A stretch of DNA of 64,000 bases from Sinonovacula constricta (GCA_007844125.1 CM017567.1:9420457-9484456), one strand, 5' to 3'. Shown: positions 33,286 to 45,279, counted from the stretch's first letter. The notes: generated by a model from the letters alone, not told the origin. Translations and numbers: made by a program.

Positions 33286-33649
33286 GAAACACTGTGGGTT
33301 ATTCTGTGATATATGACAAAATCTTTTCCTGAAAAAAAAAAAAAATTTACAAAATTTGAAATGTACTACACACAATTAAATTTAAAATGTACTTCACACA
33401 ATTAAAATTTGAAGTGCAATACACCCAACTATCTAAGAACTTAGTAATTAATATATAGCACAGCTTGACGGAAAGTGAGTATGACAGTAATACCATAACA
33501 TTCTCTTATGTTAGAATTTAGTATTTAAAAAACAGACAAAAACTTCAACCATAACCAAGTACAAATTAAACTTTAGTAATAAGACACAAATATGGAATGG
33601 CACTTTATAAAAACAAAAGTTCAATATCCTTGCATCTTGTAAAACTTAC

Positions 33650-33816
33650 TTGTATATTCCCTGGTAGACTAGAAACTGTGTTAGAACTGTGGCCAACATG
33701 GCGATGGCAACACCAAGACCAAATCCACTCTTGGAGCGGTCAAACAACCACCACAAACCAATGGACATCAGAGCCAGGGTAAGGGACATGTGTAGATTGT
33801 TGGCAAAGTCAAGCTT
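33650..33816 (-). CDS. INSIG: INSIG coding exon 3
   Basis: A 167-nt exon with acceptor tctgtacag and donor GTAAGT. It encodes [20 protein letters not shown], then [15 protein letters not shown] and a hydrophobic membrane segment ending LVYQGIY. The block D-F-x-N-N ... LWWxFDRSxSGxGLG is diagnostic of INSIG. The early Asp lies in the position of the family's conserved Asp linked to SCAP and HMG-CoA reductase binding. The preceding intron (33,817-34,491) holds no other feature I can name. Confidence 0.97.
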
Positions 33817-34491
33817 CTGTACAGAAAGTTAAGGAAAACATTCTGAAAACTTGGCAATGCAAACAGGGTCAATTCTTAAGAACAAAAGCAAATACCATTT
33901 TTGGATTATAGGACAATGCTCCAAGTTTTCCAGGAGTTCAGACTGATCACCACGAGAATGTAGTCTTTCTTTTTCATTAATGTGGGACACCGGCCTAATT
34001 CACAAATTTTCATAAATTAACAGATGGTGATGAATATTTCATGTTGATTTTTTATATAATCATTATTTGGTTCTTAATTTTCAAGTCTTAGAATTTGAAA
34101 TCTAGGACTTAAATAAACTGAACCTATAGCTTATGTATTTTTGATTTTATGACACACTCATCTCTTATGAGAGCAATCAGAGCATTCCATATTAACTTTT
34201 TCGAACTGAAATAAATTATACCTACTTTTCCAATGTGATGACATACGCTGCTGTTATTTGGGCATGTAAGAAACATGTCTAGCTAGAACGACATGCACAT
34301 CAGTTAAAAATGTTCTATTACCATGGGTATCCAGCTGTTCTACCACCATGGGTCTTGCAGCTCAAACAGTGTTGAACTGGTGGGTAATACATTAGGGACT
34401 TTAACTTTTCAGATAATATCATAAAGGAAGAGGTATCTTTCATTCAGATATATATCAGTGACTACGCCATTTGTTTTAGCATAAAGGATAC

Positions 34492-34616
34492 AGCACTAGC
34501 GTGGTTGATGCCTACAAACAATGCCATACATCGCAGCACATTAGACCACTCTCCCCTGTACTTGAATGGTTCCTCTAGCCGACTATCTAGGAATGGATAT
34601 ATTAAACCAACGAAAG
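34492..34616 (-). CDS. INSIG: INSIG coding exon 2
   Basis: A 125-nt exon with acceptor tttcatttcag and donor GTATCC. It encodes [20 protein letters not shown], then [19 protein letters not shown] and ASA. The GxxYPxxDxxxGEPxxxxREWSxVxRCxAxFxGINHASA pattern of INSIG is clear, with Glu replacing Gly before EP. Phases at both ends fit the neighbouring exons. Confidence 0.97.
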
Positions 34617-34951
34617 CTGAAATGAAAATGATTAAAAACATTTAAAATTTTTCCATTTGGTGAAAAATTTATAAAAAAACTGAGTACCAGATAAGATTGC
34701 TAAAGGTAAAACAATGAAACAGGCATTTCTTGGGTTTTGCTAACAGATATCATCTTTAAGGTATTGATAAGAAAAATACTCAAAATGGGCTGTGCATCCT
34801 GCTTGACTGAAATTTTAAAAAACAGTGTTTTGATGAGCTACTATTAAAATTTAAGAGCCAAAATTTTTCTTGATCCATGTACCTTTGGTTAATAAGAAAT
34901 TCACTGCTTAAACATCTGGCTTACAGTGGAGAACTAGGTTCTAAGACTAAC

Positions 34952-35135
34952 CTGCAGTCATGCCACATGCCGGCAGGACCCACCATGAGGACTCGTAGTG
35001 ATCAAATTTTCCCGGTTCCTGACCTGGCTCTAGTAACTCTCTGTGAACTTGTAGCAAGTTGAGAACCAGTGAGAAGAATACACCAAAGAGGAACAGGATC
35101 GCACCCCTCACTATCACATTCATGGCATTACACAT
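34952..35135 (-). CDS. INSIG: INSIG coding exon 1: start of the ER sterol-sensing protein
   Basis: The ATG at 35,135-35,133 begins MCNAMNVIVRGAILFLFGVF, followed by FSLVLNLLQVHRELL and SSWWVLPACGMTA. RGxxLFxxGVFxxxxLNLLQ is the first membrane segment of INSIG, and SSxWWVxPxCGxxA starts the second. The exon opens at 35,147 after ttccag; the joined 5' exon has an in-frame stop and no ATG, so this ATG is chosen; a second ATG follows four codons on. The five coding exons total 603 nt (200 residues), slightly shorter than vertebrate INSIG2 because of a short N terminus. INSIG retains SCAP-SREBP in the ER when sterols are high and promotes HMG-CoA reductase degradation. Confidence 0.95.
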
Positions 35136-36224
35136 TATCACAGGTGGCTGGAAAAAAAGAAAACACCATTTATTGGTGTATCAATATAATGCATCATCTT
35201 CAAACCAATCTTTTTTTAATTACTTATTCTAGTCCTTTGAAAGGTGGCAAATCCAATATGTGCCCACAGCATAGAAATTTCATGCAGAAAGTTAATGGAA
35301 ACAATAAGTAAAAATATTTGTTCAAAATTAAAGATATATATCTGTGCACTTTTTATCTAATGTCTAGACACTTGTTATCTAGGTCAGTACATATTTGTAG
35401 GTCACTGAAGAATGTTTAGTGTAACCAGTGAAAACATTGTCATATACAATCATTACGATAACAATTTCAACCGGTTATATCATTAACAATCATAGATGCC
35501 CAGTAGCACCACAGAATATGTACCTAGGCGGAATGTAATTTAGTGATGCTCTAATTAGGTAGACCAACACATTAACATGTTAACAACAACACTCTTTTGA
35601 CCGATGCTTGCATAAAAGAATGTGATGATGATTGAATCTGTAGCAGTGGAACATAGTAAAAAGTGGGCTATATAGGGTGAGTTCCTTACTAGTTTTAAAA
35701 GATTTATAAGTCCAATTCCACTGAGGACTTGTCCCTCAGTGTTTGTCACTTCAACAAAAAATAAAGAGAAGCTTACAAGTTTGCTCAATTTATTTAAAAA
35801 ATACATTATACATTAATGTTTAATAAGTGTCTCCAAAGACATACAAATACAATACTTCTATTGGTTCTATTACAGTCTAAGATCCCAGGATATGTAGAAA
35901 ATTTGAAAGTTATACACACATTGACAAAAAAAAAAATGTCAGGTTTTACTCCATTTAGCTGTAGATCTACTCTTCCCTCTAGATAAAACGATTCATAATT
36001 GACCGAAACAAAGATAATCAATCAATATCGGTCTAGTTAAACTTTATCCAAGAAACAATAAATCAGATCCGAAAACGAAACACAAAACATAAAATAAGCA
36101 GGACAACAAACGACTAGTGTTGGATGCATATTGTTTGTATAAATAAACTCATCGTATGATACTACTTAACAATATTAGTCGACCTGGTTAAAAAGAAAAC
36201 GAAACGATGGGTATTATAACTTAC

Positions 36225-36340
36225 CTTAATAGTGAAGATCAACAATAACGTGCTGTGGACTCTCTACATATATATATAATATATCACAGATTGCAAAACT
36301 CGATCCATTTCGGTCAAAATACTAGATTGTATTTACAACG
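36225..36340 (-). other. INSIG: INSIG 5' untranslated exon (approximate 5' end)
   Basis: A strong minus-strand donor, CTATTAAG|GTAAGTT, ends an exon at 36,225. Joined to 35,147 it gives an open stretch that reaches an in-frame TAG 13 codons up without an ATG, so it is leader sequence. The 5' end is a guess. The intron 35,148-36,224 contains nothing else I recognise. Confidence 0.55.
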
Positions 36341-36602
36341 AACACTGTATTCTTCAATCGGCTTCAGCTGATAGCCTGACATGTCACATGACCAAACACA
36401 CGATCGTGCCATTTGTGTCGACCAATCAGAAAGAAGAGAAGTGCTCGCGCTTCTCAAGTTTGCCCAATCGGAACGAATGTCAAGGACAATACATTCGCCG
36501 ACCGCAATACACAAACCACGTGACCTGCAGACTCAATGTGGCATGACGACATACGATATTGACCGAGCTATTCCGATCGTATGATCATGTGACACATACA
36601 AA
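36341..36602. promoter_or_regulatory. bidirectional INSIG/CCDC93 promoter region
   Basis: About 260 bp between the presumed INSIG leader and the CCDC93 ATG, visibly richer in G and C than its surroundings. It holds CCAAT boxes at 36,422-36,426 (in accaatcag) and 36,464-36,468, and a CACGTG E-box at 36,517-36,522. NF-Y and E-box motifs are typical of SREBP-responsive promoters, and INSIG genes are SREBP targets in mammals; use here is inference. No TATA box is placed convincingly for either gene. Confidence 0.6.
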
Positions 36603-36692
36603 ATGGCGACGGGAGGGAGTTTGTTTGGCAGGCTTAGGTCTTCTTCAAATGTGACGGGACCACAGCTCGATGCCGATGGAAATGAAATTGAA
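36603..36692 (+). CDS. CCDC93: CCDC93 exon 1
   Basis: The ATG at 36,603 in aaaatggcg opens a 30-codon exon ending GAA|GTAAAT. The N terminus (MATGGSLFGRLRSSSNVTGP) is Gly/Ser-rich and not conserved with vertebrates, then leads through DADGNEIE into the conserved start of exon 2. CCDC93 is a scaffold of the CCC complex (CCDC22, CCDC93, COMMD proteins) that with retriever and WASH recycles membrane cargo from endosomes. Fourteen exons, 1347 nt or 449 codons, lie in this window; the remaining C-terminal coiled coil lies to the right. Confidence 0.9.
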
Positions 36693-37206
36693 GTAAATAA
36701 ATAAGTATATTTTTAAGCGATTTGATTCTCTGGTGAAAGAAAATTTTGAAATTAAAATAAATAGCCTTTTCATCAGTGAACTGAATCAGATTCTATCATT
36801 GTTGATACTTATGAAGTTGTCAAATAGCCACAAAAAAGAAGTTGTTAGTTAATTATATGTATTGGTTATGCTCCTTTATCTTGTCATATTGATTGGTGAA
36901 TGGTTTAATATTTTAAGGCAAAACCAGTACAAAAGAATTAAATAAACAAATCTTTTAGTGCCTCAGAAAAAATTATAAAATGAAGCACCAAGTTTACACA
37001 AACCCAATAACTCTCTTCCCAATAATTTGCCAATACAGCTTGTAAGTTGTACCCAAAACTAGAGTAACAAGTTGGCAACTGTTGACAACTTGACCACCCA
37101 TTTGTCTGAAGGCCTGTTAGCAATTTTCATTTTTAAACAAATAATTAAAAACAGTAATATAGTTAAAGATCTACACATATCAATGAAACATTTTTTATTT
37201 TAATAG

Positions 37207-37320
37207 TTTGATGTGCGTGAAGATGAGGAACAAAATGTCAAACTGTCCCAGACTATTGAACTGTTGCTGGCTGCTGGGTATTTCAGAGCAAGAATCAAGG
37301 GACTGTCTCCATTTGACAAG
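37207..37320 (+). CDS. CCDC93: CCDC93 exon 2 (NN-CH domain start), with GC donor
   Basis: 38 codons: [20 protein letters not shown], then [18 protein letters not shown]. This is the highly conserved start of the calponin-homology-like NN domain of CCDC93. The exon must end at 37,320 because the next conserved residues are in exon 3; there the donor is AAG|GCAAGT, a GC instead of GT, otherwise a perfect consensus. The open frame runs on into the intron but loses similarity at once. Confidence 0.95.
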
Positions 37321-38158
37321 GCAAGTCAAAGAAAGCATCAGAAATACAGTAGCAACTTTTTTTTTTTTTTCTGCGATGCTATTATTTTTGCTTTTTTTAA
37401 AGTCATTCAAAATCAGATTCAAAAAAAATTTAGGGTAAAAATAATCTATTGTGCCAGAAAAAATAAATACTACAGAGACTGCTTAACAAATAGTAGGTTG
37501 TTTTTTTAGCCATGTTTGTTTGAGTCTTGTCCTATAAGCAAGTAATCCAGCTGCAAGGAAAATGCATTTTTTCCATTGCCTGGAATTGACCCTAGGAAAG
37601 AGCAAGAAAGACATTTTTTTATATATCACACAGAATAATGGTCATATTGATTACATTCACTATTCATTGGTGGAGGAATACTCCAGACTAGAACTACAGG
37701 CACACCGCAAGCTACTTCCCCACATTAAAGTTCTCGCCCGGACGGCAACTCGAAGCCATGTGGTGAAGGGATGAGGCATTACAAGTCAGTGACGATAACC
37801 AATTGCTTCCCTCAGTAGTATGAGCCCTGTTCATTTTGGCATCAATGGTGCAAAGGTCAAGGTCACAGCAAACTTGGACATAATATTTTAGTTCCAATCT
37901 GTATCTAGAGAACACATGAACCCACATCCTTAAACCTAGTAGGAACATTGGTTATGACTAGTATATGACCTTGGTTGGTTTTTGGATCAGTGGACCAAAG
38001 GTCAAGGTCATAGGGACCTTTAACATGATTTTTGATTTGTTTGGGAGATAAGTGGGTGAACCCAAGCATGGACATTTAAATTTTACAATCATTTATTGTT
38101 TATAATTATTACAATGATGCTTTTGATTTTGAACTTATTGAAACAAACTTTTCTACAG
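37321..38158 (+). other. CCDC93 intron 2
   Basis: GC-AG intron. It holds a degenerate copy of a repeat with aaggtcaaggtcac words at about 37,840-38,080 and no coding segment. Confidence 0.6.
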
Positions 38159-38253
38159 GTTGTTGGTGGGATGACTTGGTGCATTACAACCTGCAACTTT
38201 GATATAGATGTTGATCTCCTATTCCAAGAAAACTCCACCATAGGCCAGAAAAT
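38159..38253 (+). CDS. CCDC93: CCDC93 exon 3
   Basis: Acceptor ttctacag and donor AAAAT|GTAATA. It encodes [20 protein letters not shown], then [11 protein letters not shown] and two bases of an Ile codon. This block is among the most conserved of the family. The donor is weak but fits the phase of exon 4. Confidence 0.95.
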
Positions 38254-39490
38254 GTAATAAAGTTTTATTGTTCTTTTTTGTTTTATCCCTTTTCACTGAT
38301 TACTATATTTATGTTAATTATAGTAACAGATATACTAATAAACAGGAATGGCACAATTCACAGAATCAGTAACTGTGTTACTTTTCCAAACATTTGACCA
38401 GTTTACCTGAACAATATCACTACTTTGTATCTGTATCATAAATGAGTCTTATTCCTTATCTAAAGTTGTCATTAATTTCAGAGACAATCCGTAAACAGGA
38501 TTGTGAAATACAATATTAGTTGATAGTCATGATATTTGAAATACTAAATAACATCATGGATATGTATATAGGTTGAGCTGGATTAACATGTTTCATCTTC
38601 CTCAAACAATAAATGGTATTGGTCTGTCAAATTAATATATGAGAATTTATGAACCTTACCCCATATCTGAAAACTAAACTTACTGCTTTTTGTCATGTAA
38701 TATATTGGTTTGGGGTAACAACAGCACATAGTCTGAGCAGATAATCAAAAGCAAAGGGATGGAAACTACACATCATTAGTAATTTTGATCGACACAATGA
38801 AATCTGTTTAGTAGTAGGGGTAATTACGTGCAGTTACAGTAAAACTTTCTTAACTTGATCTTTAGGGGACCGCCATAAATACATCAATGTATCCATGGTA
38901 TGAGTTGTCAATTGTACACATTTTTTGCCATTTTAACTTGTAATCTTAAACTAGGATACAAGCAGTTGGTAAATAAATAACTACATTATTAATTTATACA
39001 TATTCATTATTTATGTTTTTTTACATTAAGCAACTTATAAATTTTTCAGTACATGCTGGCATGCTACTCATCAAATGTAAATATAATGATATTGAACCAG
39101 TGAAAACAATGAAAATACATAATTTTTTGCATATACATGTACATGTAAACAAAGCACATTGGAAAATATATCCGAAAAAAAACAACGCAATTATGAAACT
39201 CATGTGAAACGTATGTTGCTTAGTGTTTATATTACATATTTATATATTTATATTAGTATTTAGACCTGTATAAAAATGTATATTTCTGTTGTGCAGTGTT
39301 TCTTGCATATTCCAGGTAAACAATACAGGTTAATGAAGTTCTTATTTTCCATTCCTGATAGCTATAAGCGTGGAACAAAATTCCTTTTTTCTCAACTTTT
39401 TTGTAAACTTGTCTGGTAGTTAATGCTGTGCTTCCCATAATGTTATATGTATCAGCCACCCTGTTACTGTCTGTATTTAATTGAATTTAG
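38254..39490 (+). other. CCDC93 intron 3
   Basis: AT-rich intron with no gene, repeat array or RNA that I can recognise. Confidence 0.6.
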
Positions 39491-39602
39491 AGCCCTTACA
39501 GAAAAGATTGTTGGAGTGCTGCCAAGAATGAAATGTCCTCACAGGATCGAACCCCATCAAATACAGGGTCTGGACTTCATACACATATATCCAGTAGTAC
39601 AG
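39491..39602 (+). CDS. CCDC93: CCDC93 exon 4
   Basis: Acceptor gaatttag and donor CAG|GTATGT. The first base completes Ile; then [20 protein letters not shown] and [17 protein letters not shown]. These match the end of the NN-CH region of CCDC93. A foldback-family fragment (39,603-39,670) abuts the donor directly. Confidence 0.95.
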
Positions 39603-39670
39603 GTATGTTGGGAGATATCTGGTCAGGATTTACACTGTTTGCTGCAACGTCTCAATATGTCTTGTTACAT
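39603..39670 (+). repeat. foldback repeat (GATCAG family), right half
   Basis: Contains ggagatatctggtcaggatt, tacactgtttgctgcaacgt and ctcaatatgtcttgttac. It begins within a few bases of the exon 4 donor. Confidence 0.6.
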
Positions 39671-40077
39671 ATGTATAAAGATGTAAGTAAATAACTGAAT
39701 TTGCTAGGGATTATTAATGAATGAAGCAGATTAAGGTCAAATGGTATTTTTATGAGTCTGGTTTGGCTGATTTTTTTTAAGACCATTCATTACAAAAGTC
39801 AAGGATAAATCTTTGCATTACATATCATAAATTAAATGAAAATGATGATCCCAAGCAATAAATTGCTATGTTCTTGTGTTATTTCCTAACTTAAATTGTC
39901 CAGTTTATCTGAATCACAGTGGACATTGTTTTGTGTATACAGTGCTAAAATAATAGCACTATGTATTTTATGTGGCAAATACTGAGATTGTTTTTTAGTT
40001 ATAAAGACAGACACTGCTTGCTAATGGTTCAGCCCAAATACTTAGGAACATAAGCTACATATTGTATTTGCTTTCAG

Positions 40078-40176
40078 TGGCTGGTTAAGCGTGCCATCGA
40101 AACCAGAGAGGAGCTTGGTGACTACATACGCATGTTCTCTGTGTCTCAGTTCAACAAGAATCACAAAACTCCAGAG
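40078..40176 (+). CDS. CCDC93: CCDC93 exon 5
   Basis: Acceptor tgctttcag and donor GAG|GTAAAT, 33 codons: [20 protein letters not shown], then [13 protein letters not shown]. [18 protein letters not shown] is a CCDC93 signature and follows PVVQ of exon 4 without a gap. The next intron is over 11 kb and full of tandem repeats. Confidence 0.95.
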
Positions 40177-40326
40177 GTAAATCAAATGTTTTACAATGTT
40201 TACTTATCTAAAATGTCAGGGCACTTTTGTAATTGGTCCACCATATTGGTTTCTAATACTAGTATGATGTTCTAACCCTTAACCTTACCTAATTCTAATT
40301 GATGACTATAAACTTTGTAAGTGAAG

Positions 40327-40588
40327 GTGCCTGAAATAGTTTGAAATGAAATATAAAAAAAACAATCTTAATGAATTAATAGTTAAGTGAACTTAATTAT
40401 GCTAAATCAAAGGATGTTCAGACCACTTGTAAAGTAAAAAAAGTCTAACATTGATATACATGTGCCTGAAATAGTTTGAAATGAAATTAAAAACTTCAAA
40501 CCTTTATGAATTTATAGTTAAGTGTACTTTAAAATGCTTAATCAAAGGATGTTTAGACCACTTGTAAAGTAAAAAAGCCTACATTGAT
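40327..40588. repeat. tandem duplication of about 135 bp
   Basis: Two copies share gtgcctgaaatagtttgaaa, tatagttaagtg-like and aggatgttcagaccacttgt words, spaced about 135 bp apart, just before the 49/39-bp array. Confidence 0.8.
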
Positions 40589-43500
40589 AAACATGACCTG
40601 TATAGCTACATATAAACACGGGTACTGTAGTTGGTCTGGACATGACTTGTATAGCTATGTATATATACGAGTGCTGTAGTTGGTCTGGACATGACTTGTA
40701 TAGCTATGTATATACATGGGTACTCTAGTTGGTCTGGACATGACTTGTATAGCTACGTATATACATGGGTACTCTAGTTGGTCTGGACATGACCTGTATA
40801 GCTACGTATATACATGGGTACTCTAGTTGGTCTGGACATGACTTGTATAGCTATGTATATATATGGGTGCTCTAGTTAGTCTGGACATGACTTGTATAGC
40901 TACGTATATACATGGGTGCTGTAGTTGGTCTGGACATGACTTGTATAGCTATGTATATACATGGGTGCTGTAGTTGGTCTGGACATGACTTGTATAGCTA
41001 CATATATACATGTGTGCTGTAGTTGGTCTGGACATGACACATATATACATGGGTGCTGTAGTTGGTCTGGACATGACTTTTATAGCTACGTATATACATG
41101 GGTGCTGTAGTTGGTCTGGACATGACTTTTATAGCTACGTATATACATGGGTGCTGTAGTTGGTCTGGACATGACACATATATACATGGGTGCTGTAGTT
41201 GGTCTGGACATGACACATATATACATGGGTGCTGTAGTTGGTCTGGACATGACACATATATACATGGGTGCTGTAGTTGGTATGGACATGACACATATAT
41301 ACATGGGTGCTGTAGTTGGTATGGACATGACACATATATACATGGGTGCTGTTGTTGGTATGGACATGACACATATATACATGGGTGCTGTAGTTGGTCT
41401 GGACATGACACATATATACATGGGTGCTGTAGTTGGTATGGACATGACACATATATACATGGGTGCTGTAGTTGGTATGGACATGACACATATATACATG
41501 GGTGCTGTAGTTGGTATGGACATGACACATATATACATGGGTACTGTAGTTGGTCTGGACATGACACATATATACATGGGTACTGTAGTTGGTATGGACA
41601 TGACACATATATACATGGGTGCTGTAGTTGGTATGGACATGACACATATATACATGGGTGCTGTAGTTGGTATGGACATGACTTGTTTAGCTACATATAA
41701 ACATGGGTGCTGTAGTTGGTCTGGACATGACCTGTATAGCTACGTATATACATGTGTGCTGTAGTTGGTCTGGACATGACCTGTATAGCTACGTATATAC
41801 ATAGATGCTGTAGTTGGTCTGGACATGACCTGTATAGCTACGTATATACATGTGTGCTGTAGTTGGTCTGGACATGACCTGTATAGCTACGTATATACAT
41901 GGGTGCTGTAGTTGGTCTGGACATGACTTGTATAGCTACGTATATACATAGGTGCTGTAGTTGGTCTGGACATGACCTGTATAGCTACGTATATACCTGT
42001 GTGCTGTAGTTGGTCTGGACATGACCTGTATAGCTATGTATATATATGGGTACTGTAGTTGGTCTGGACATGACACATATATACATGGGTGCTGTTGTTG
42101 GTCTGGACATGACACATATATACATGGGTGCTGTAGTTGGTCTGGACATGACTTGTATAGCTACGTATATACATGGGTGCTGTAGTTGGTCTGGACATGA
42201 CCTGTATAGCTACGTATATACATGTGTGCTGTAGTTGGTCTGGACATGACCTGTATAGCTACGTATATACATAGGTGCTGTAGTTGGTCTGGACTTGACT
42301 TGTATAGCTACATATATACATAGGTGCTGTAGTTGGTCTGGACATGACTTGTATAGCTACATATATACATAGGTGCTGTAGTTGGTCTGGACATGACTTG
42401 TATAGCTACATATATACATAGGTGCTGTAGTTGGTCTGGACATGACTTGTATAGCTACGTATATACATAGGTGCTGTAGTTGGTCTGGACATGACTTGTA
42501 TAGCTACATATATACATGGGTGCTGTAGTTGGTCTGGACATGACATATATATACATGGGTGCTGTAGTTGGTCTGGACATGACTTGTATAGCTACATATA
42601 TACATTGGTGCTGTAGTTGGTCTGGACAGGACTTGTTTAGCTACGTATAAACATGGGTGCTGTAGTTGGTCTGGACATGACCTGTATAGCTACGTATATA
42701 CATGTGAGCTGTAGTTGGTCTGGACATGACTTGTTTAGCTACGTATAAACATGGGTGCTGTAGTTGGTATGGACATGACTTGTTTAGCTACGTATAAACA
42801 TGGGTGCTGTAGTTGGTCTGGACATGACCTGTATAGCTACGTATATACATGTGTGCTGTAGTTGGTCTGGACATGACTTGAATAGCTATGTATATACATG
42901 GGTGCTCTAGTTAGTCTGGACATGACTTGTATAGCTACGTATAAACATGGGTGCTGTAGTTGGTCTGGACATGACTTGTATAGCTATGTATATACATGGG
43001 TACTCTAGTTAGTCTAGACATGACTTGTATAGCTATGTATATACATGGGTACTGTAGTTGGTCTGGACATGACTTGTATAGCTACGTATATACATGGGTG
43101 CTCTAGTTAGTCTGGACATGACTTGTATAGCTATGTATATACATGGGTACTCTAGTTAGTCTGGACATGACTTGTATAGCTACGTATAAACATGGGTACT
43201 GTAGTTGGTCTGGACATGACTTGTATAGCTATGTATATACATGGGTACTCTAGTTAGTCTGAACATGACTTGTATAACTATGTATATACATGGGTACTCT
43301 AGTTGGTCTGGACATGACTGGTATAGCTACGTATATACATGGGTGCTCTAGTTAGTCTGGACATGACTTGTATAGCTACGTATAAACATGGGTGCTGTAG
43401 TTGGTCTGGACATGACTTGTATAGCTACGTATATACATGGGTGCTGTAGTTGGTCTGGACATGACTTGTATAGCTATGTATATATATGGGTACTCTAGTT

Positions 43501-43612
43501 GGTCTGGACATGACTTGTATAGCTACGTAAAAACATGGGTGCTGTAGTTGGTCTGGACATGACTTGTTTAGCTACGTATATACATGGGTACTGTAGTTGG
43601 TCTGGACAAGAT
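40589..43612. repeat. 49/39-bp minisatellite array in CCDC93 intron 5
   Basis: About 60 units begin tggtctggacatgacttgta, then tagctacgtatatacatggg and tgctgtagt (49 bp). A shorter form has atgacacatatatacatggg and is 39 bp. The short form makes an uninterrupted run at about 41,160-41,650 and recurs near 42,060-42,160 and 42,540. Because 39 is a multiple of three, the run is open in several frames on both strands, which explains the long repetitive open frames there. It has no plausible protein function. Confidence 0.95.
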
Positions 43613-44234
43613 TTCAACCGACCCCTAACCAGTTGTTTTTATTTCAGCAGGACTTTAAATTAAAACAAATGCAATTTTAGTTCAATCATTTTACAGTTAA
43701 TACAGTGCTAGAGGTTTCCTTAGAGTATCATGCCATTAGTCTCTATGCAGGCCAATTGCTTTACTGATGTGCAGCAGAGCTTGGTCCTCTGCTATGGTGG
43801 TATGCCATGTTTTCTTCAGCTGGCCTCTGAGTTCTGTTGATATTGATGCAGTCTGATTTTTTTAATCTTGTCCATGTTTACAACGTTTCATGAACATTTA
43901 AATATGATGTTGTATCATAGAAGTTAGAATGTTGTTATCTCTCATCAATCAACTATTTGTTGTGCTGTTTTTCACATATTTATAATCATTTCATAACTGG
44001 GGTTTGTAGAAATTAGTTATCTTTACAATAGACATTTTTGACTTCTATCTACACCACTCTTTTCTTTAAGATGTGATGACTGTTAAATAGGCTACCATAG
44101 GAACAGCTTATTAATCTCCTCAAGCCCTATTTGGTTGGCATGTAACAATATGTTATACCATATTCCTATGTGTTTGCTGTTTAATAGCCAACTAAATGAG
44201 TGAATGTTTTATCCAAAAGGATTTATTCTAGAAA
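43613..44234 (+). other. CCDC93 intron 5, between the array and a SINE
   Basis: Unremarkable AT-rich intron; I see no gene, repeat or RNA in it. Confidence 0.5.
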
Positions 44235-44540
44235 GACTGGACCTGGTAGCGCAATCGGTAGCGCGCCGGCTCCAGGTACGGAAGGCCCAGGGTTCGATCC
44301 CGGGCATACCAAAGTCGTTAAAAATGGTAGTGGTATAGCTCCTTTGCTAACACTCAAGTAAATATAAGGGTAGTTCCACCACTGGTGGGCCCAGTGTCAG
44401 GATAATGTGACTGAATGTGGTATCATGCCAAGTGTTCACGGCATGCTATACACAGTGAAGGCAGCACTATAACTGCTTCAAGTGGACACCATCTGCAGAT
44501 AACTGAAATACTGATGGTTGGACGATAAATCTATTAAACA
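44235..44540 (+). mobile_element. tRNA-derived SINE, family B
   Basis: The head ctggtagcgcaatcggtagc carries an A box and ggttcgatccc (44,291-44,301) is the B box. The body has aaagtcgttaaaaatggtag, and the tail cagtgaaggcagcactataa, ctgcttcaagtggacaccat and ctgcagataactgaaatact. It is the most complete copy of family B. Confidence 0.85.
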
Positions 44541-44955
44541 ATTATTCTAGAAAGCATGTTTGCATTTTCTAGTGCATAAAAAATAGCTGTTGGCACAAAA
44601 AACCTAGCAGGTTACATGTCAATCAGGCAACCACAGTATGCCGAGGAAATAATGTATAATCATTTTCACACTTAACACATTTCTGGATGAATGACTGTTT
44701 AAATCTGATTGTGCTGTCAAGGAAATCATGTTACAACATCTCTAATTGAGTAAGAGGATCAAGACATTGAAAAGTTTGTTTCAGAAGCTAGAACAATGCA
44801 CTATATAATGTTAAAGCAGTTGTTCAGTAAAGTAAATTATTTCAATGATTTACTGAATTACTTTGTGTACATCATAAATGTACAAATTCACTAACAAAAA
44901 TGTAGAAAGTATATAGATACATCATCGAGGTTTTGTAACATAGGGAGAAAAAATG

Positions 44956-45032
44956 TGCAGCCAGTCCGGGACTCGAACCCGGGACCCTTCGCTAACAGGG
45001 CGAATGCTCTACCGACTGAGCTAACCGGACCG
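44956..45032 (-). repeat. tRNA-like unit 1
   Basis: On the minus strand: ggttagctcagtcggtagag (D arm and A box), then an anticodon-like stem TTCGC/GCGAA with loop CCTGTTA, and a T arm with gggttcgagtcccgg. The position 33 base is C, not T, and the acceptor stem has a mismatch and wobbles. With two flanking copies and shared non-tRNA flanks, this is a tRNA-derived repeat and not a functional tRNA gene. Confidence 0.7.
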
Positions 45033-45204
45033 CTTACACATTCTATCCCTATCACCCGGCTACCGGTACATACACCCCGGGCAACTTGAAATTCTTCCTC
45101 GAACTTCCACAGACTATATACTCTGCATACAATTCACAAGCACTTGTAAGTAACAACCGCAGGTCATTTACATTGGGCGCCATTGTAACATAGGGAGAAA
45201 AATG

Positions 45205-45279
45205 TGCAGCCAGTCCGGGACTCGAACCCGGGACGCTTCGCTTACAGGGTGATGCTCTACCGACTGAGCTTACCAGACC
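45205..45279 (-). repeat. tRNA-like unit 2
   Basis: A second copy of the same tRNA-like unit with the same right flank (cttacacattctctccctat) and the left flank tagggagaaaaatgtgcag. Small changes in the anticodon arm break the stem. Confidence 0.65.

Noticed and set aside
33033..33375. Open frames with repeated SRPCSIHNHNG or AVFIII
   Set aside because: Products of the 33-bp minisatellite inside an INSIG intron.
36314..36584. Two small overlapping open frames in the INSIG/CCDC93 promoter
   Set aside because: No domain, opposite strands over the same bases, and located in the promoter patch.
40998..42234. Long repetitive open frames on both strands (HVYMCH, GAVVGLDMTHIYM types)
   Set aside because: They lie wholly in the 39-bp units, open in several frames at once because 39 is a multiple of three; no domain and no splice context.
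44956..45032. Functional tRNA gene, possibly threonine
   Set aside because: C at position 33, weak acceptor pairing and repeated SINE-like flanks argue against it.
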